DNA of 39,024 nucleotides. Source: a virus. The position numbers and the translations under genes were made by a program. The stretch lies in IMG/VR virus record IMGVR_UViG_3300046724_000098, positions 1-39,024 of that record. One strand, 5' to 3'. The notes below the pieces were generated by a model. It ran no database searches. It worked only from the letters and a program-made list of their open reading frames with translations, and was not told the origin of the DNA. The stretch's first letter is position 1. Every line of letters begins with the position of its first letter. Shown here piece after piece: positions 24,739-31,196 of the stretch.

Positions 24739-26332
24739 TAAACCGATCCATCGTTTCCTTGTCCTTCAGGTTGAGCGCGCCATACCAATCGGTGCCGAGC
24801 AGGAGTTTTTTGCCGTACTTCGAATCCGCAATGGCCCAAAGAGCTTTTGGGTCGTTGCTTTGTGTCAGCTTGCGCAGCCGTTCAGCGTCGTCCGCGCTCA
24901 TCTCCCCGGTGCCTTCAACGCCGCCGCTTACCGTGAGGAAATCCGACGCGTTGTCCTCAGCCCATCGGTATTTTTCGCGGTCGTCCATCTGGTCCCAGTA
25001 TTCGCCCTGGTATTCCTCGACGCTGTCACTCAGATAATCCGGCGGTTCGATGTCGTCGGCCTTGTGCTCCGCTTCACGGTCGAACGCCTTGTCGATCACA
25101 CTCGTCAGCCCGTCGCGCATCTCAGGGGTCAACCGCTCGTGCGGCGCGACCGGTGGAATGCCCGGCAATGTTTCCTGCGCTGGATCGTGACCTGTCGGGT
25201 TCGTCAGCTTGTGATCGACAAACTGAACTTCAAGGTCGCCCCTGCCATCGCCGCCACCGGTGTCGTAGTTGAGCGAAACCGCATTCAGAATCTGCTCATC
25301 GGTAAATGGAATTTCAGATTGGCCCTGCTCCTCGCGGCTCTTGCGATAACCCGCGATGGCGTGCTCGGCCCAATCCATGGTGCCGCCCTTGTTGAAGTCT
25401 TCCGCGACGGCCGCCTTGGCGTCATCGAGGGGCTGGCCGCCATCGCGCCAATTATTGATCTCGCTATCCAAAAATTCGCTGCGCGTGCTGCGCATCCAGG
25501 CGCCTTCAATTTTCGACTGGTTGCTGCTCGGCAGATCGTCCCAGCTACCTGCAGCATCGCCGCTTCCGCCGCCACTGCTAAGCTTGTCGATCTCGTAATC
25601 CAGGTCACCGCGCAGGTTAGGCCAAGAACCGCGCTCGGGTACGTAGCCGTATTTTGCCCACGCGTAGCCGCCGACGTCGATGTCGGCGTGGACCTGCACC
25701 TTGTCGAGGCCAAGCTTCTGGTACATCGCAATGTTCGCTGCGAGCACTGTCTTGCCAATGCCCGCGCTCTGCGAACTGTCGTCCAACTTGAAATATTCGC
25801 TGATCGCTTTCTTTTGGGCGAAATCAATCGTGCGGGTGTACTCGCCAATCCCGTCGCCATTGGCATCCTTGAGAGTCCCGGCAACAACGAATTTGTCGTC
25901 GCCCTCTTCGTAGCGGATTCCCATCGAGGCATTGATGCCGCCAAGGAATTCCTTGCGAAACTCGGCAGGCGCTTCCGCGATACGCGAATTCCACACATCG
26001 ACAAATTTCTTCTGCTTGTCGGGATTTGACTGCGTCCCCGGATCGAGCCTGATTTCGTCTTTCGCAAAGTCGGCAATCTCGATTTTCTTCTTCTCGCCGC
26101 CAGCCTCGCTTCCACCCGGCGCAGCAGGCTTTGCTTCGGCTGCGGGCTTGTCGGTGCCAGTGCTGCTGCTGCCGCCACCGCCGCCCCCACCGCCATCGGT
26201 CCACTTGCCGCTTTCGTCGCGCGGATGCTTCGACTCGTCGTACTCGCGCAGCCGCGCGAGCGACTGCGCCTTGAGCGCCAGGAAGCGGGCGCGCCGCAGT
26301 GACTGATCAGAATCGCGCGCCAGTGCTTCCAT
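24701..26332 (-). CDS. Putative capsid-packaged protein with GNAT-like domain
   Basis: 543 residues. Residues 30-54 carry the same tag as the capsid polyprotein (YDESKHPRDESGKWTDGGGG), followed by a Gly/Ala/Pro linker. Residues 135-240 look like a GNAT acyltransferase fold: QSAGIG at 188-193 fits the Q/R-x-x-G-x-G acetyl-CoA loop, and GGYAWAKYGYVP at 221-232 fits the family's C-terminal strand. The remaining 300 residues are acidic and unassigned. Proteins with such tags next to capsid genes are often packaged and ejected. Enzyme activity is a prediction. Confidence 0.72.
   Translation of the reverse strand: MEALARDSDQSLRRARFLALKAQSLARLREYDESKHPRDESGKWTDGGGGGGGGSSSTGTDKPAAEAKPAAPGGSEAGGEKKKIEIADFAKDEIRLDPGTQSNPDKQKKFVDVWNSRIAEAPAEFRKEFLGGINASMGIRYEEGDDKFVVAGTLKDANGDGIGEYTRTIDFAQKKAISEYFKLDDSSQSAGIGKTVLAANIAMYQKLGLDKVQVHADIDVGGYAWAKYGYVPERGSWPNLRGDLDYEIDKLSSGGGSGDAAGSWDDLPSSNQSKIEGAWMRSTRSEFLDSEINNWRDGGQPLDDAKAAVAEDFNKGGTMDWAEHAIAGYRKSREEQGQSEIPFTDEQILNAVSLNYDTGGGDGRGDLEVQFVDHKLTNPTGHDPAQETLPGIPPVAPHERLTPEMRDGLTSVIDKAFDREAEHKADDIEPPDYLSDSVEEYQGEYWDQMDDREKYRWAEDNASDFLTVSGGVEGTGEMSADDAERLRKLTQSNDPKALWAIADSKYGKKLLLGTDWYGALNLKDKETMDRFNAYVGKAKAKPA
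26178..26224 (-). repeat. 47-base direct repeat, copy 2
   Basis: Second copy of the repeat described at 24434-24480, 1744 bases away, in the same reading frame relative to the tag motif. Both copies sit near the 5' end of their genes. Confidence 0.9.
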
Positions 26333-26386
26333 GACCGGTAGGACTCCGTGCTATGATGGCTAAAACCACGTTGGAGGGATCAGCCG

Positions 26387-26773
26387 ATGGACCGCGCGAA
26401 GTTGACCGACCTGAAGGAGCGGATCGCGATGCTGTCAGTCGTGTTCACGCCCGAAGAGCGCCGCTTCGTGCTCGACTGCATCAACGCAACGGTGAACGCC
26501 GAGTCGCGCCTGGGCGTGGTCGAGATGCATGCGCCGCCGAACTACCTCGGCCGGATTGAGACGCTATGGGCTGCGTTCTCGCTCGATGAAGGCGGCGAGG
26601 GCCTCTGTGCTGCACCGTTCGGCCAGAACATGACGCTGCCGTTGATCGCCGCCGATGCCGCCCGGCTCAAGAACATCATCCCGATTGCGAAGCGCATCGC
26701 GACCATGTTCGGCAAGCCGGTGCGGCTCGCCAAGTTCACCAAGCGCGAGGACGTGGAGATTTATCAGCCGTGA
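26387..26773 (+). CDS. Isolated plus-strand gene of unknown function inside the minus-strand morphogenesis block
   Basis: 128 residues, starting at ATG 26387 behind a strong GGAGGG ribosome site. It is a soluble, mixed alpha/beta protein without signal peptide or recognised motif. It diverges from the GNAT-like gene (54 bases between starts, containing a TATGAT hexamer at 26352-26357) and its end overlaps the end of the kinase gene by 10 bases. The opposite orientation and separate promoter space suggest an accessory (moron-like) gene that could be expressed independently of late genes. Confidence 0.78.
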   Translation: MDRAKLTDLKERIAMLSVVFTPEERRFVLDCINATVNAESRLGVVEMHAPPNYLGRIETLWAAFSLDEGGEGLCAAPFGQNMTLPLIAADAARLKNIIPIAKRIATMFGKPVRLAKFTKREDVEIYQP

Positions 26774-27321
26774 CGCCGCCGATTGATTTGATGCAGCGGA
26801 TCGGTCGGAAATCCATTCTTATCGACGCCACGCTTGGCGATGCCAGGATCATTGTCCCGCTCCCGCTTTAGCCACTGATCGACAAGTGTCATGTGCTCTA
26901 CGCGAACCGACACGCGGTCTGGATCGCGCATGATCCGGTGGCGCAGCTTGTCGCGCGGCGGCACGAGCAGGATCAGATCGCCGGTCGCAACGTTGAGAGC
27001 TTGACGCCACCACGCGCGTAAGCGAGCCGATGGTGCGTTGATGACCACCCACGCGATGCGCTCGGGCGGTTCGTCAGCCAAAGCGGCGAGACGTCTGTTG
27101 CGCTCTAACAGAAGTGGTCTCACAGCAGTTGGTGGCCGGTCGCGCCCGTACCCGCGCTCGCGCGCGATCAGGTCGAGATCGATGACGATGTCGGTGCTTG
27201 CCGCGCGCTTCTTGACGTATGTGGACTTGCCTGCCGCTGGCGGCCCGCAAACCAAGATCACGCGGCAGTTCGGTTTCGGCAGATCGGGCCGCGCGATGTC
27301 GCCGAGATCAGGCCAGAGCAC
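26764..27321 (-). CDS. P-loop kinase-like AAA protein
   Basis: 185 residues, GTG start at 27321, three bases after the amidase stop. A Walker A motif, CGPPAAGKST, lies at residues 25-34, followed by a DLDLIARERG segment of the kind seen in polynucleotide- and zeta-toxin-type kinases, and Arg-rich helices. The C-terminal GVDKNGFPTDP is a recurrent ending of phage P-loop proteins near terminase genes. Substrate is unknown; DNA-end or nucleotide phosphorylation is possible but not shown. Confidence 0.8.
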   Translation of the reverse strand: MLWPDLGDIARPDLPKPNCRVILVCGPPAAGKSTYVKKRAASTDIVIDLDLIARERGYGRDRPPTAVRPLLLERNRRLAALADEPPERIAWVVINAPSARLRAWWRQALNVATGDLILLVPPRDKLRHRIMRDPDRVSVRVEHMTLVDQWLKRERDNDPGIAKRGVDKNGFPTDPLHQINRRRHG

Positions 27322-27324
27322 GAC

Positions 27325-27993
27325 TCACTCGGGCAATGGCACCGTCACGTTGTTGATGGTCACGACCACGTTGCCGCTGACCTGAATGTCAACGCGACCG
27401 GGTGGCTGCACCGGCGGCGGCCGTTCCGGTCGCGGCGGCCGTTCCTCGCCCGGCGGCGGCTGTTCGACTTCCTCCGCGCCGCCCAGCACGCCCGCGATGG
27501 CTTCGCAGATCGCATCGAAGTTTTCGCGATAGACCTCGGCATCGGCGGTCGAGTCCACGAAGCATGTCTCGATCAAGATGCTGGGCATCTCCGTCGAGTT
27601 CAAAAAATAGAGGTCGGTTCTTTTTTTTGCACCACGGTCGATGAACCCGCAGTCGGCGATGGCGCTGGAGATTTCACCGGAGAGCGCGCCCTGCGTGACA
27701 TAGAGGCATTCGACGCCCATCGGATTCGTCGTCTCGACGTAGGCGTTGAAATGCACCGACACGTCGAGGTCGCGCATCTCCGCGTTGTGGTGATCCACGA
27801 TGGTGTGCAGGTTCGTGTTCTGGTCGTGGCTCGTGTTGTCGTGGAAGACGTCCACCCAGATGCCTCGGTCGCGCAGCTTGTCGGCGACGCGCTCGACCAC
27901 CTTGCGCGCCTCGTCCACCTCGTCCAGCACGCCGCTGGCGCCGCGAATATATTTGCCATGGCCCGACGAAATGCAGATTCGATTGTAGGTCAT
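27325..27993 (-). CDS. N-acetylmuramoyl-L-alanine amidase (probable endolysin)
   Basis: 222 residues from ATG 27993, preceded by GGAGCGAGG. Residues 1-165 form an Amidase_3 domain: zinc ligands H12 in ISSGHG, a Glu near position 25, and the His in DVSVHFNAY, with catalytic Glu in ILIETCFVDS. The last 55 residues are Pro/Arg-rich and end in a short beta segment (VVVTINNVTVPLPE). No signal peptide. It cleaves peptidoglycan for lysis. It lies among packaging and head genes, not in a lysis cassette with a visible holin. Confidence 0.92.
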   Translation of the reverse strand: MTYNRICISSGHGKYIRGASGVLDEVDEARKVVERVADKLRDRGIWVDVFHDNTSHDQNTNLHTIVDHHNAEMRDLDVSVHFNAYVETTNPMGVECLYVTQGALSGEISSAIADCGFIDRGAKKRTDLYFLNSTEMPSILIETCFVDSTADAEVYRENFDAICEAIAGVLGGAEEVEQPPPGEERPPRPERPPPVQPPGRVDIQVSGNVVVTINNVTVPLPE

Positions 27994-28014
27994 GAACCTC
28001 GCTCCAATGTTGGA

Positions 28015-28209
28015 TCAGCTTTCGCCCTTACGCGCACACGCTGGGCACGCGTGCTCGTAATCGCTCCAGCCGTGCTTGTAGGCACGCCAGCCGAGGGCAC
28101 GCGCTTCCGCCCATGCGGCGGCGAACTCCCGCTGATCGTGCGGCTCGTATGTCTCGGGACACTCATCGCACGAGAACGCGATCACGCCCTTGATGGTGTG
28201 CGACGTCAT
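28015..28209 (-). CDS. Zinc-ribbon mini-protein downstream of terL
   Basis: 64 residues from ATG 28209, in an ATGA overlap with the terL stop that decides the start. Two Cys pairs (FSCDEC near the start and HACPACARK near the end) form a likely zinc ribbon. Function unknown. Coupling to terL suggests a role linked to packaging, which is inference. Confidence 0.78.
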   Translation of the reverse strand: MTSHTIKGVIAFSCDECPETYEPHDQREFAAAWAEARALGWRAYKHGWSDYEHACPACARKGES

Positions 28210-29813
28210 GCGATCAGCGTGTCGATGTCGATCTGCTTCGTCTTGCGATCCCGCGAACGCAGACCCATCACCATCGAGAGGGCCACCGCGCCGTCGATGC
28301 GGAAGCGGGCTTTTTCTTTGTCGAGCTTGCGGTTGCCCGCCGGGTCGAGGACGGCGACGGCGTTCGCCATATTCCAATTGAGGACTGGATTGTTCGGATG
28401 GATGAGCGACCGCTCAAGGATGCCGAGTTCGAGCGCATCAATTGCCGGAGCCATGTCCTTGAAGCCCTGGCCCCACGGCACAAGACGCAATCCATCGCCG
28501 CCCTTCTCCCCATCTTCATAGGCTTGCAGCCCAATCCGGTCGAACTCACGCAGGAGATCGTTGATGCGCCATCGGTCGTAGGCCAGCCCGCGCACCTTGT
28601 AGGTCTTTGTGAGATCGCCGACGAACATCGCGATGGTTTCCGGGTCGATGCTCTTGCCTGGGCTTGTGAGAAGATGCCCGGCCGCGACCCACTCACGATA
28701 GCGATGCGTGCCGGTGCCGAAGTCGCGGCCTGAATGCTCGATCAGGAGATCGAGCGGCTTCCAAAAGAACGGCCGGACGCGCGCTGGTTCGTCCGCCGAC
28801 GCCATGACCAGCGCGGTGAGATCGGCAACGCTGGAAAGATCGAGCGCAAGGTAGACTTCCTCGCCATCGATGAACTCGGCCTTCCCCGCGCAAGCCATCC
28901 ACTCGGCGCGCGAGATCAGCGATGCCACCGGGGCAACACGCTGGTTCAAGAACAGATTGCGCACCTTTGGTTCTTCCGCTGGCATGCGCATCGCCTTGGC
29001 GACGGCCGCGACCAAATCCTCGCGGTCGCGGAATTTTCCGAGGGCAGGGTTTGCTTTCTTCCACTGCTTCTCGTCGTCCAGTTCGCAATCTTCGTCGGCC
29101 GCGTAGAGATGGCAGACGATGGTCGGATCGATGCCCGCCAAGCCGTCATCGATCAACTTCGACAGGATGTGCTCGGGATCGTTCGACTGCGTCGAGATGA
29201 CGACGAACAGCGGCTCGGTGCGTGCGCCGAACGATGTGTCGAGTACGTCGTAGAGATCGCGGTTCTTCGCCTGCGCCAGTTCGTCGTAGATCACGACGCT
29301 CGGCATGTAGCCGTGCTTGGTCCCGGCCTCGGCCGACACCGCGCGATAGATCGAGCCGGTGGGAAGCCCGATCATCGTCTTTGTTGACGGGACGATCTCG
29401 ATCTTGGCGCGTAGCTCAGGCTCGTATTCGACAATCTGCTTTGCGAACTTGAACACGATGCTGGCTTGGTCGCGGTCGTTCGCGGCCGAGTAGATTTCGC
29501 CGTTGGGGATCGCCTCGGGACCGACGAGGTTCGCGAGCGCGATGCACGCGATTAGAGCGGTCTTCCCATTTTTTCTCGCGACTGACAGGATCGCCCTCCG
29601 CACCACGCGCTTTCTGCGCCGGTGCGGCTCATAGATGTCGCGGATAAAATCGCGTTCCCACTCGTCAAGCTTGAACGGCTTGCCCTGGCCGATGCCGCTC
29701 GGGATCGTCAGCTTCTCGATGAAGTCGATGACGTCTTGAGCGCGATCTCGGTCGCGGGTTATGCGCCCCTTAGCCGATGAGGCCGCTGAACTTGCCGCCA
29801 CCGTCGTCGCCAT
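28206..29813 (-). CDS. terL: Terminase large subunit
   Basis: About 535 residues if translation starts at ATG 29813, overlapping terS by 44 bases; a longer in-frame start at 29870 exists, and neither has a strong ribosome site. The ATPase domain shows Walker A SVARKNGKTAL, Walker B VVIYDEL and the coupling motif VISTQSNDP. The RNase-H-type nuclease has acidic residues in LALDLSSVADLTAL, AYDRWRIN and RFRIDGAVALSM. This is the terminase_1 type used by HK97-like heads. It translocates and cuts DNA at the portal. Confidence 0.95.
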   Translation of the reverse strand: MATTVAASSAASSAKGRITRDRDRAQDVIDFIEKLTIPSGIGQGKPFKLDEWERDFIRDIYEPHRRRKRVVRRAILSVARKNGKTALIACIALANLVGPEAIPNGEIYSAANDRDQASIVFKFAKQIVEYEPELRAKIEIVPSTKTMIGLPTGSIYRAVSAEAGTKHGYMPSVVIYDELAQAKNRDLYDVLDTSFGARTEPLFVVISTQSNDPEHILSKLIDDGLAGIDPTIVCHLYAADEDCELDDEKQWKKANPALGKFRDREDLVAAVAKAMRMPAEEPKVRNLFLNQRVAPVASLISRAEWMACAGKAEFIDGEEVYLALDLSSVADLTALVMASADEPARVRPFFWKPLDLLIEHSGRDFGTGTHRYREWVAAGHLLTSPGKSIDPETIAMFVGDLTKTYKVRGLAYDRWRINDLLREFDRIGLQAYEDGEKGGDGLRLVPWGQGFKDMAPAIDALELGILERSLIHPNNPVLNWNMANAVAVLDPAGNRKLDKEKARFRIDGAVALSMVMGLRSRDRKTKQIDIDTLIA

Positions 29814-30258
29814 TAGGCCCGGCAGCGATGCGCGCTCTTGCGGATGGGGTGAGTCCGAATTCGACGGCATATCTGACCATGTCTGCTGCGGCCCGTGCTG
29901 ACGTCAACACGAGCGGGTTCTGCATCGGCGTGCCGTTCTTCGCTCTGAGCATCAGAGCGTTGAGCATCGGATCACGCTTCCTCATTTCGGCGAGAGCTTC
30001 CTCGGCTAAGCGCCAGCGCGCGTAAGCTTGGCAGTAGGCCGCGAGCGGATTCACATCCACGATGGTGAGGAGGTTGAGGCGGCAAAGCTGCGCCGCGATG
30101 CGGTGCCATTCCTCCCGCGCGTGGTCTTCGAGAAACGGCGGCGGGCAAGGGACGTGCTCCGGGACTGTCGGCTGCACTTCGTTCGCGGGCAGGGGTCGCT
30201 TGCCTGGGTTGCCGCGCAACAGCTTCAGATGTGTCGGAATCGGCCGACGTCCGCGCAT
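29770..30258 (-). CDS. terS: Terminase small subunit, P27 family
   Basis: 162 residues from ATG 30258, chosen because it follows a good ribosome site (GAGGAGAGTTGAAATG) and begins with the family signature RGRRPIPTHLKLLRGNPGKR. The middle part (REEWHRIAAQLCRLNLLTIV, then AAYCQAYARWRLAEEAL) matches P27-type small terminases that recognise phage DNA for packaging. The frame extends 78 codons further upstream through Cys-rich sequence that overlaps the promoter region and is not coding. Confidence 0.93.
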   Translation of the reverse strand: MRGRRPIPTHLKLLRGNPGKRPLPANEVQPTVPEHVPCPPPFLEDHAREEWHRIAAQLCRLNLLTIVDVNPLAAYCQAYARWRLAEEALAEMRKRDPMLNALMLRAKNGTPMQNPLVLTSARAAADMVRYAVEFGLTPSARARIAAGPNGDDGGGKFSGLIG

Positions 30259-30377
30259 TTCAACTCTCCTCACAGTTGTTGTTTCCGGCCGCGCACCAAA
30301 GAGTGCGCCCGCGCTCGATTTCCGGCATTTGGAAACGCCAGCCGGACGATTGCAACAAAAAATGTAGTAATTACAGC

Positions 30378-30406
30378 ATGATAGGGGCAAAACAAGGCAC
30401 TTGCAA
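30378..30406 (-). promoter_or_regulatory. Probable promoter for the terminase/structural arm
   Basis: On the minus strand, TTGCAA (30406-30401), a 17-base spacer and TATCAT (30383-30378) form a sigma70-like promoter. TATCAT matches five of six consensus -10 bases. Transcription would begin near 30371, about 110 bases before terS. TTGCAA is self-complementary and also serves the plus-strand promoter. Confidence 0.6.
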
Positions 30407-30429
30407 AAGTGACATGGTGTCACTATATT
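30401..30429 (+). promoter_or_regulatory. Probable promoter for the right (early) arm
   Basis: TTGCAA (30401-30406), a 17-base spacer and TATATT (30424-30429) on the plus strand; -10 matches five of six consensus bases. The spacer contains a perfect operator-like inverted repeat. Predicted start near 30436, leaving a leader of about 400 bases before the first gene at 30846. Confidence 0.65.
30408..30424. promoter_or_regulatory. Operator-like inverted repeat AGTGACA-TGG-TGTCACT
   Basis: Perfect 7-base arms separated by three bases, lying between -35 and -10 of the plus-strand promoter. The core TGACA-N3-TGTCA recurs at 36356-36368 in another promoter-like site. A dimeric HTH repressor bound here would block RNA polymerase. 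The HTH protein at 37996-38202 is a candidate. Confidence 0.65.
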
Positions 30430-30790
30430 TATTGATGGTTGGACGGCAGTAGCCAGTCCAGTCGGTGACCTAGTGCAGTAGCCAGACGTCACCTAGGGCC
30501 TTCGGGGCCGACCACTCGCAAAGCGCCAGATACGGGCGCACCAGAGAACTCCCGACGGAACGCTGATCGCGCGACACCGGCAACGCCCACGGGCAATGCC
30601 ACCGACGTTGCTGCGGAAAAGTAGCTCCCTGTGCCCGGTGCCGCTCGCAAATGAGGACGATGGCGGGGTTCAAGTGGGGAAGCGAGGATTGATGCGAGCC
30701 GAAAACGGGGAACTGCAGAGCGCGGTGGCCATGTTGGCAATGCCAGAGAACGAAGCGCCCCACCAAAATGAAATGAGTAACATCAAACAC
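30430..30790. other. Noncoding region between the divergent arms, with short repeats (possible cos/pac site or leader RNA)
   Basis: No convincing gene in 360 bases: the frames present lack ribosome sites and read as random protein. The direct repeat GCAGTAGCCAG occurs at 30446-30456 and 30475-30485 (29-base period). GGTGAC/GTCACC arms lie at 30464-30469 and 30488-30493, and ACCTAG occurs twice. A small GGCC-TTCGG-GGCC hairpin follows. Upstream of terS is where packaging sites commonly lie, so cos/pac is possible. The region would also be transcribed from the plus-strand promoter, so a noncoding RNA is an alternative. Confidence 0.45.
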
Positions 30791-30814
30791 TGCGGCGGCT
30801 TTCGAGCCGCCGCA
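30791..30814 (+). terminator. GC-rich hairpin with TTCG loop before the first right-arm gene
   Basis: Perfect 10-base stem (TGCGGCGGCT / AGCCGCCGCA) closed by the loop TTCG, followed by ATTATTG rather than a T-run. It may be an attenuator, a processing or stabilising hairpin, or a terminator of the leader transcript. First member of a series of intergenic hairpins in this arm. Confidence 0.6.
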
Positions 30815-30817
30815 TTA

Positions 30818-30845
30818 TTGATGCATCTCACAACAGGAGTCACCC
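30818..30845 (+). promoter_or_regulatory. Leader element: TTGATGCATCTCACA box and GGAGTCACCC ribosome site
   Basis: The box TTGATGCATCTCACA (30818-30832) contains the palindrome GATGCATC. GGAGTCACCC (30836-30845) abuts the ATG at 30846. The same two elements recur before other right-arm genes. The ribosome site includes GAGTC, a GANTC sequence (the CcrM methylation site in alphaproteobacteria). Confidence 0.65.
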
Positions 30846-31100
30846 ATGACACGCAATCAAGCACTGCCCTACGTTTCGTTCTGCGTTGACGACGCGTTGT
30901 CGGAACGCAAGCTCGCCGACATGCCGTCGAATGCGCGGCTTGTCGGTTGGCAGTGCGGCTTCGAACCGCTGTTCGTCGCCGTGTGGTCCTACCTCGACGT
31001 CACGCTTGACGATGACGAGGCGGCCGAGATCGCAACCGATCTGCTGGCCGAAAAGAAATGGTTCGCAGGCGAGCCGACGTCACCCGACTACATCATCTGA
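30846..31100 (+). CDS. Small acidic protein of unknown function, first gene of the right arm
   Basis: 84 residues. Soluble and acidic in its second half (TLDDDEAAEIATDLLAEKK), with no motif I recognise. It is the first gene after the regulated promoter and has the standard GGAGTCACCC ribosome site, so it is probably expressed early. First genes of such arms often encode host-takeover proteins, but nothing in the sequence shows this directly. Confidence 0.8.
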   Translation: MTRNQALPYVSFCVDDALSERKLADMPSNARLVGWQCGFEPLFVAVWSYLDVTLDDDEAAEIATDLLAEKKWFAGEPTSPDYII

Positions 31101-31112
31101 GTCACATCAAAG

Positions 31113-31133
31113 CGCGGCCCCGAGCGGGCCGCG
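31113..31133 (+). terminator. Intergenic GC hairpin
   Basis: Stem CGCGGCCC (31113-31120) pairs with GGGCCGCG (31126-31133), loop of five bases. No T-run follows. It precedes the box and mini-hairpin of the next leader, like the hairpin at 35081-35101. Confidence 0.6.
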
Positions 31134-31136
31134 TCA

Positions 31137-31196
31137 TTGATGCATCTCGCATCCGCCGCTGCAAACGGCGTCCAATCCAAAAACGGAGTCACCCCA
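31137..31196 (+). promoter_or_regulatory. Composite leader of the MoxR gene (box, TGCAAA mini-hairpin, GGAGTCACC)
   Basis: TTGATGCATCTCGCA at 31137-31151; mini-hairpin CGCCG-CTGCAAA-CGGCG at 31154-31170; GGAGTCACC at 31185-31193; ATG at 31197. A near-copy with the same order occurs at 35105-35162. An upstream in-frame start at 31137 would translate through this leader and is rejected. Confidence 0.7.

Noticed and set aside
24434-26224. 47-base repeat pair as attachment sites or ends of a mobile element
   Set aside because: Both copies are in frame within coding regions, encode a conserved tag, and the interval contains no transposase or integrase.
30259-30492. 78-codon upstream extension of terS
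   Set aside because: It covers the promoter and operator region, is rich in Cys, and the family signature and strong ribosome site place the start at 30258.
30470-30889. Small open frames on both strands in the divergent noncoding gap
   Set aside because: No ribosome sites, random-looking sequence, and one runs through the hairpin and leader into the next gene.
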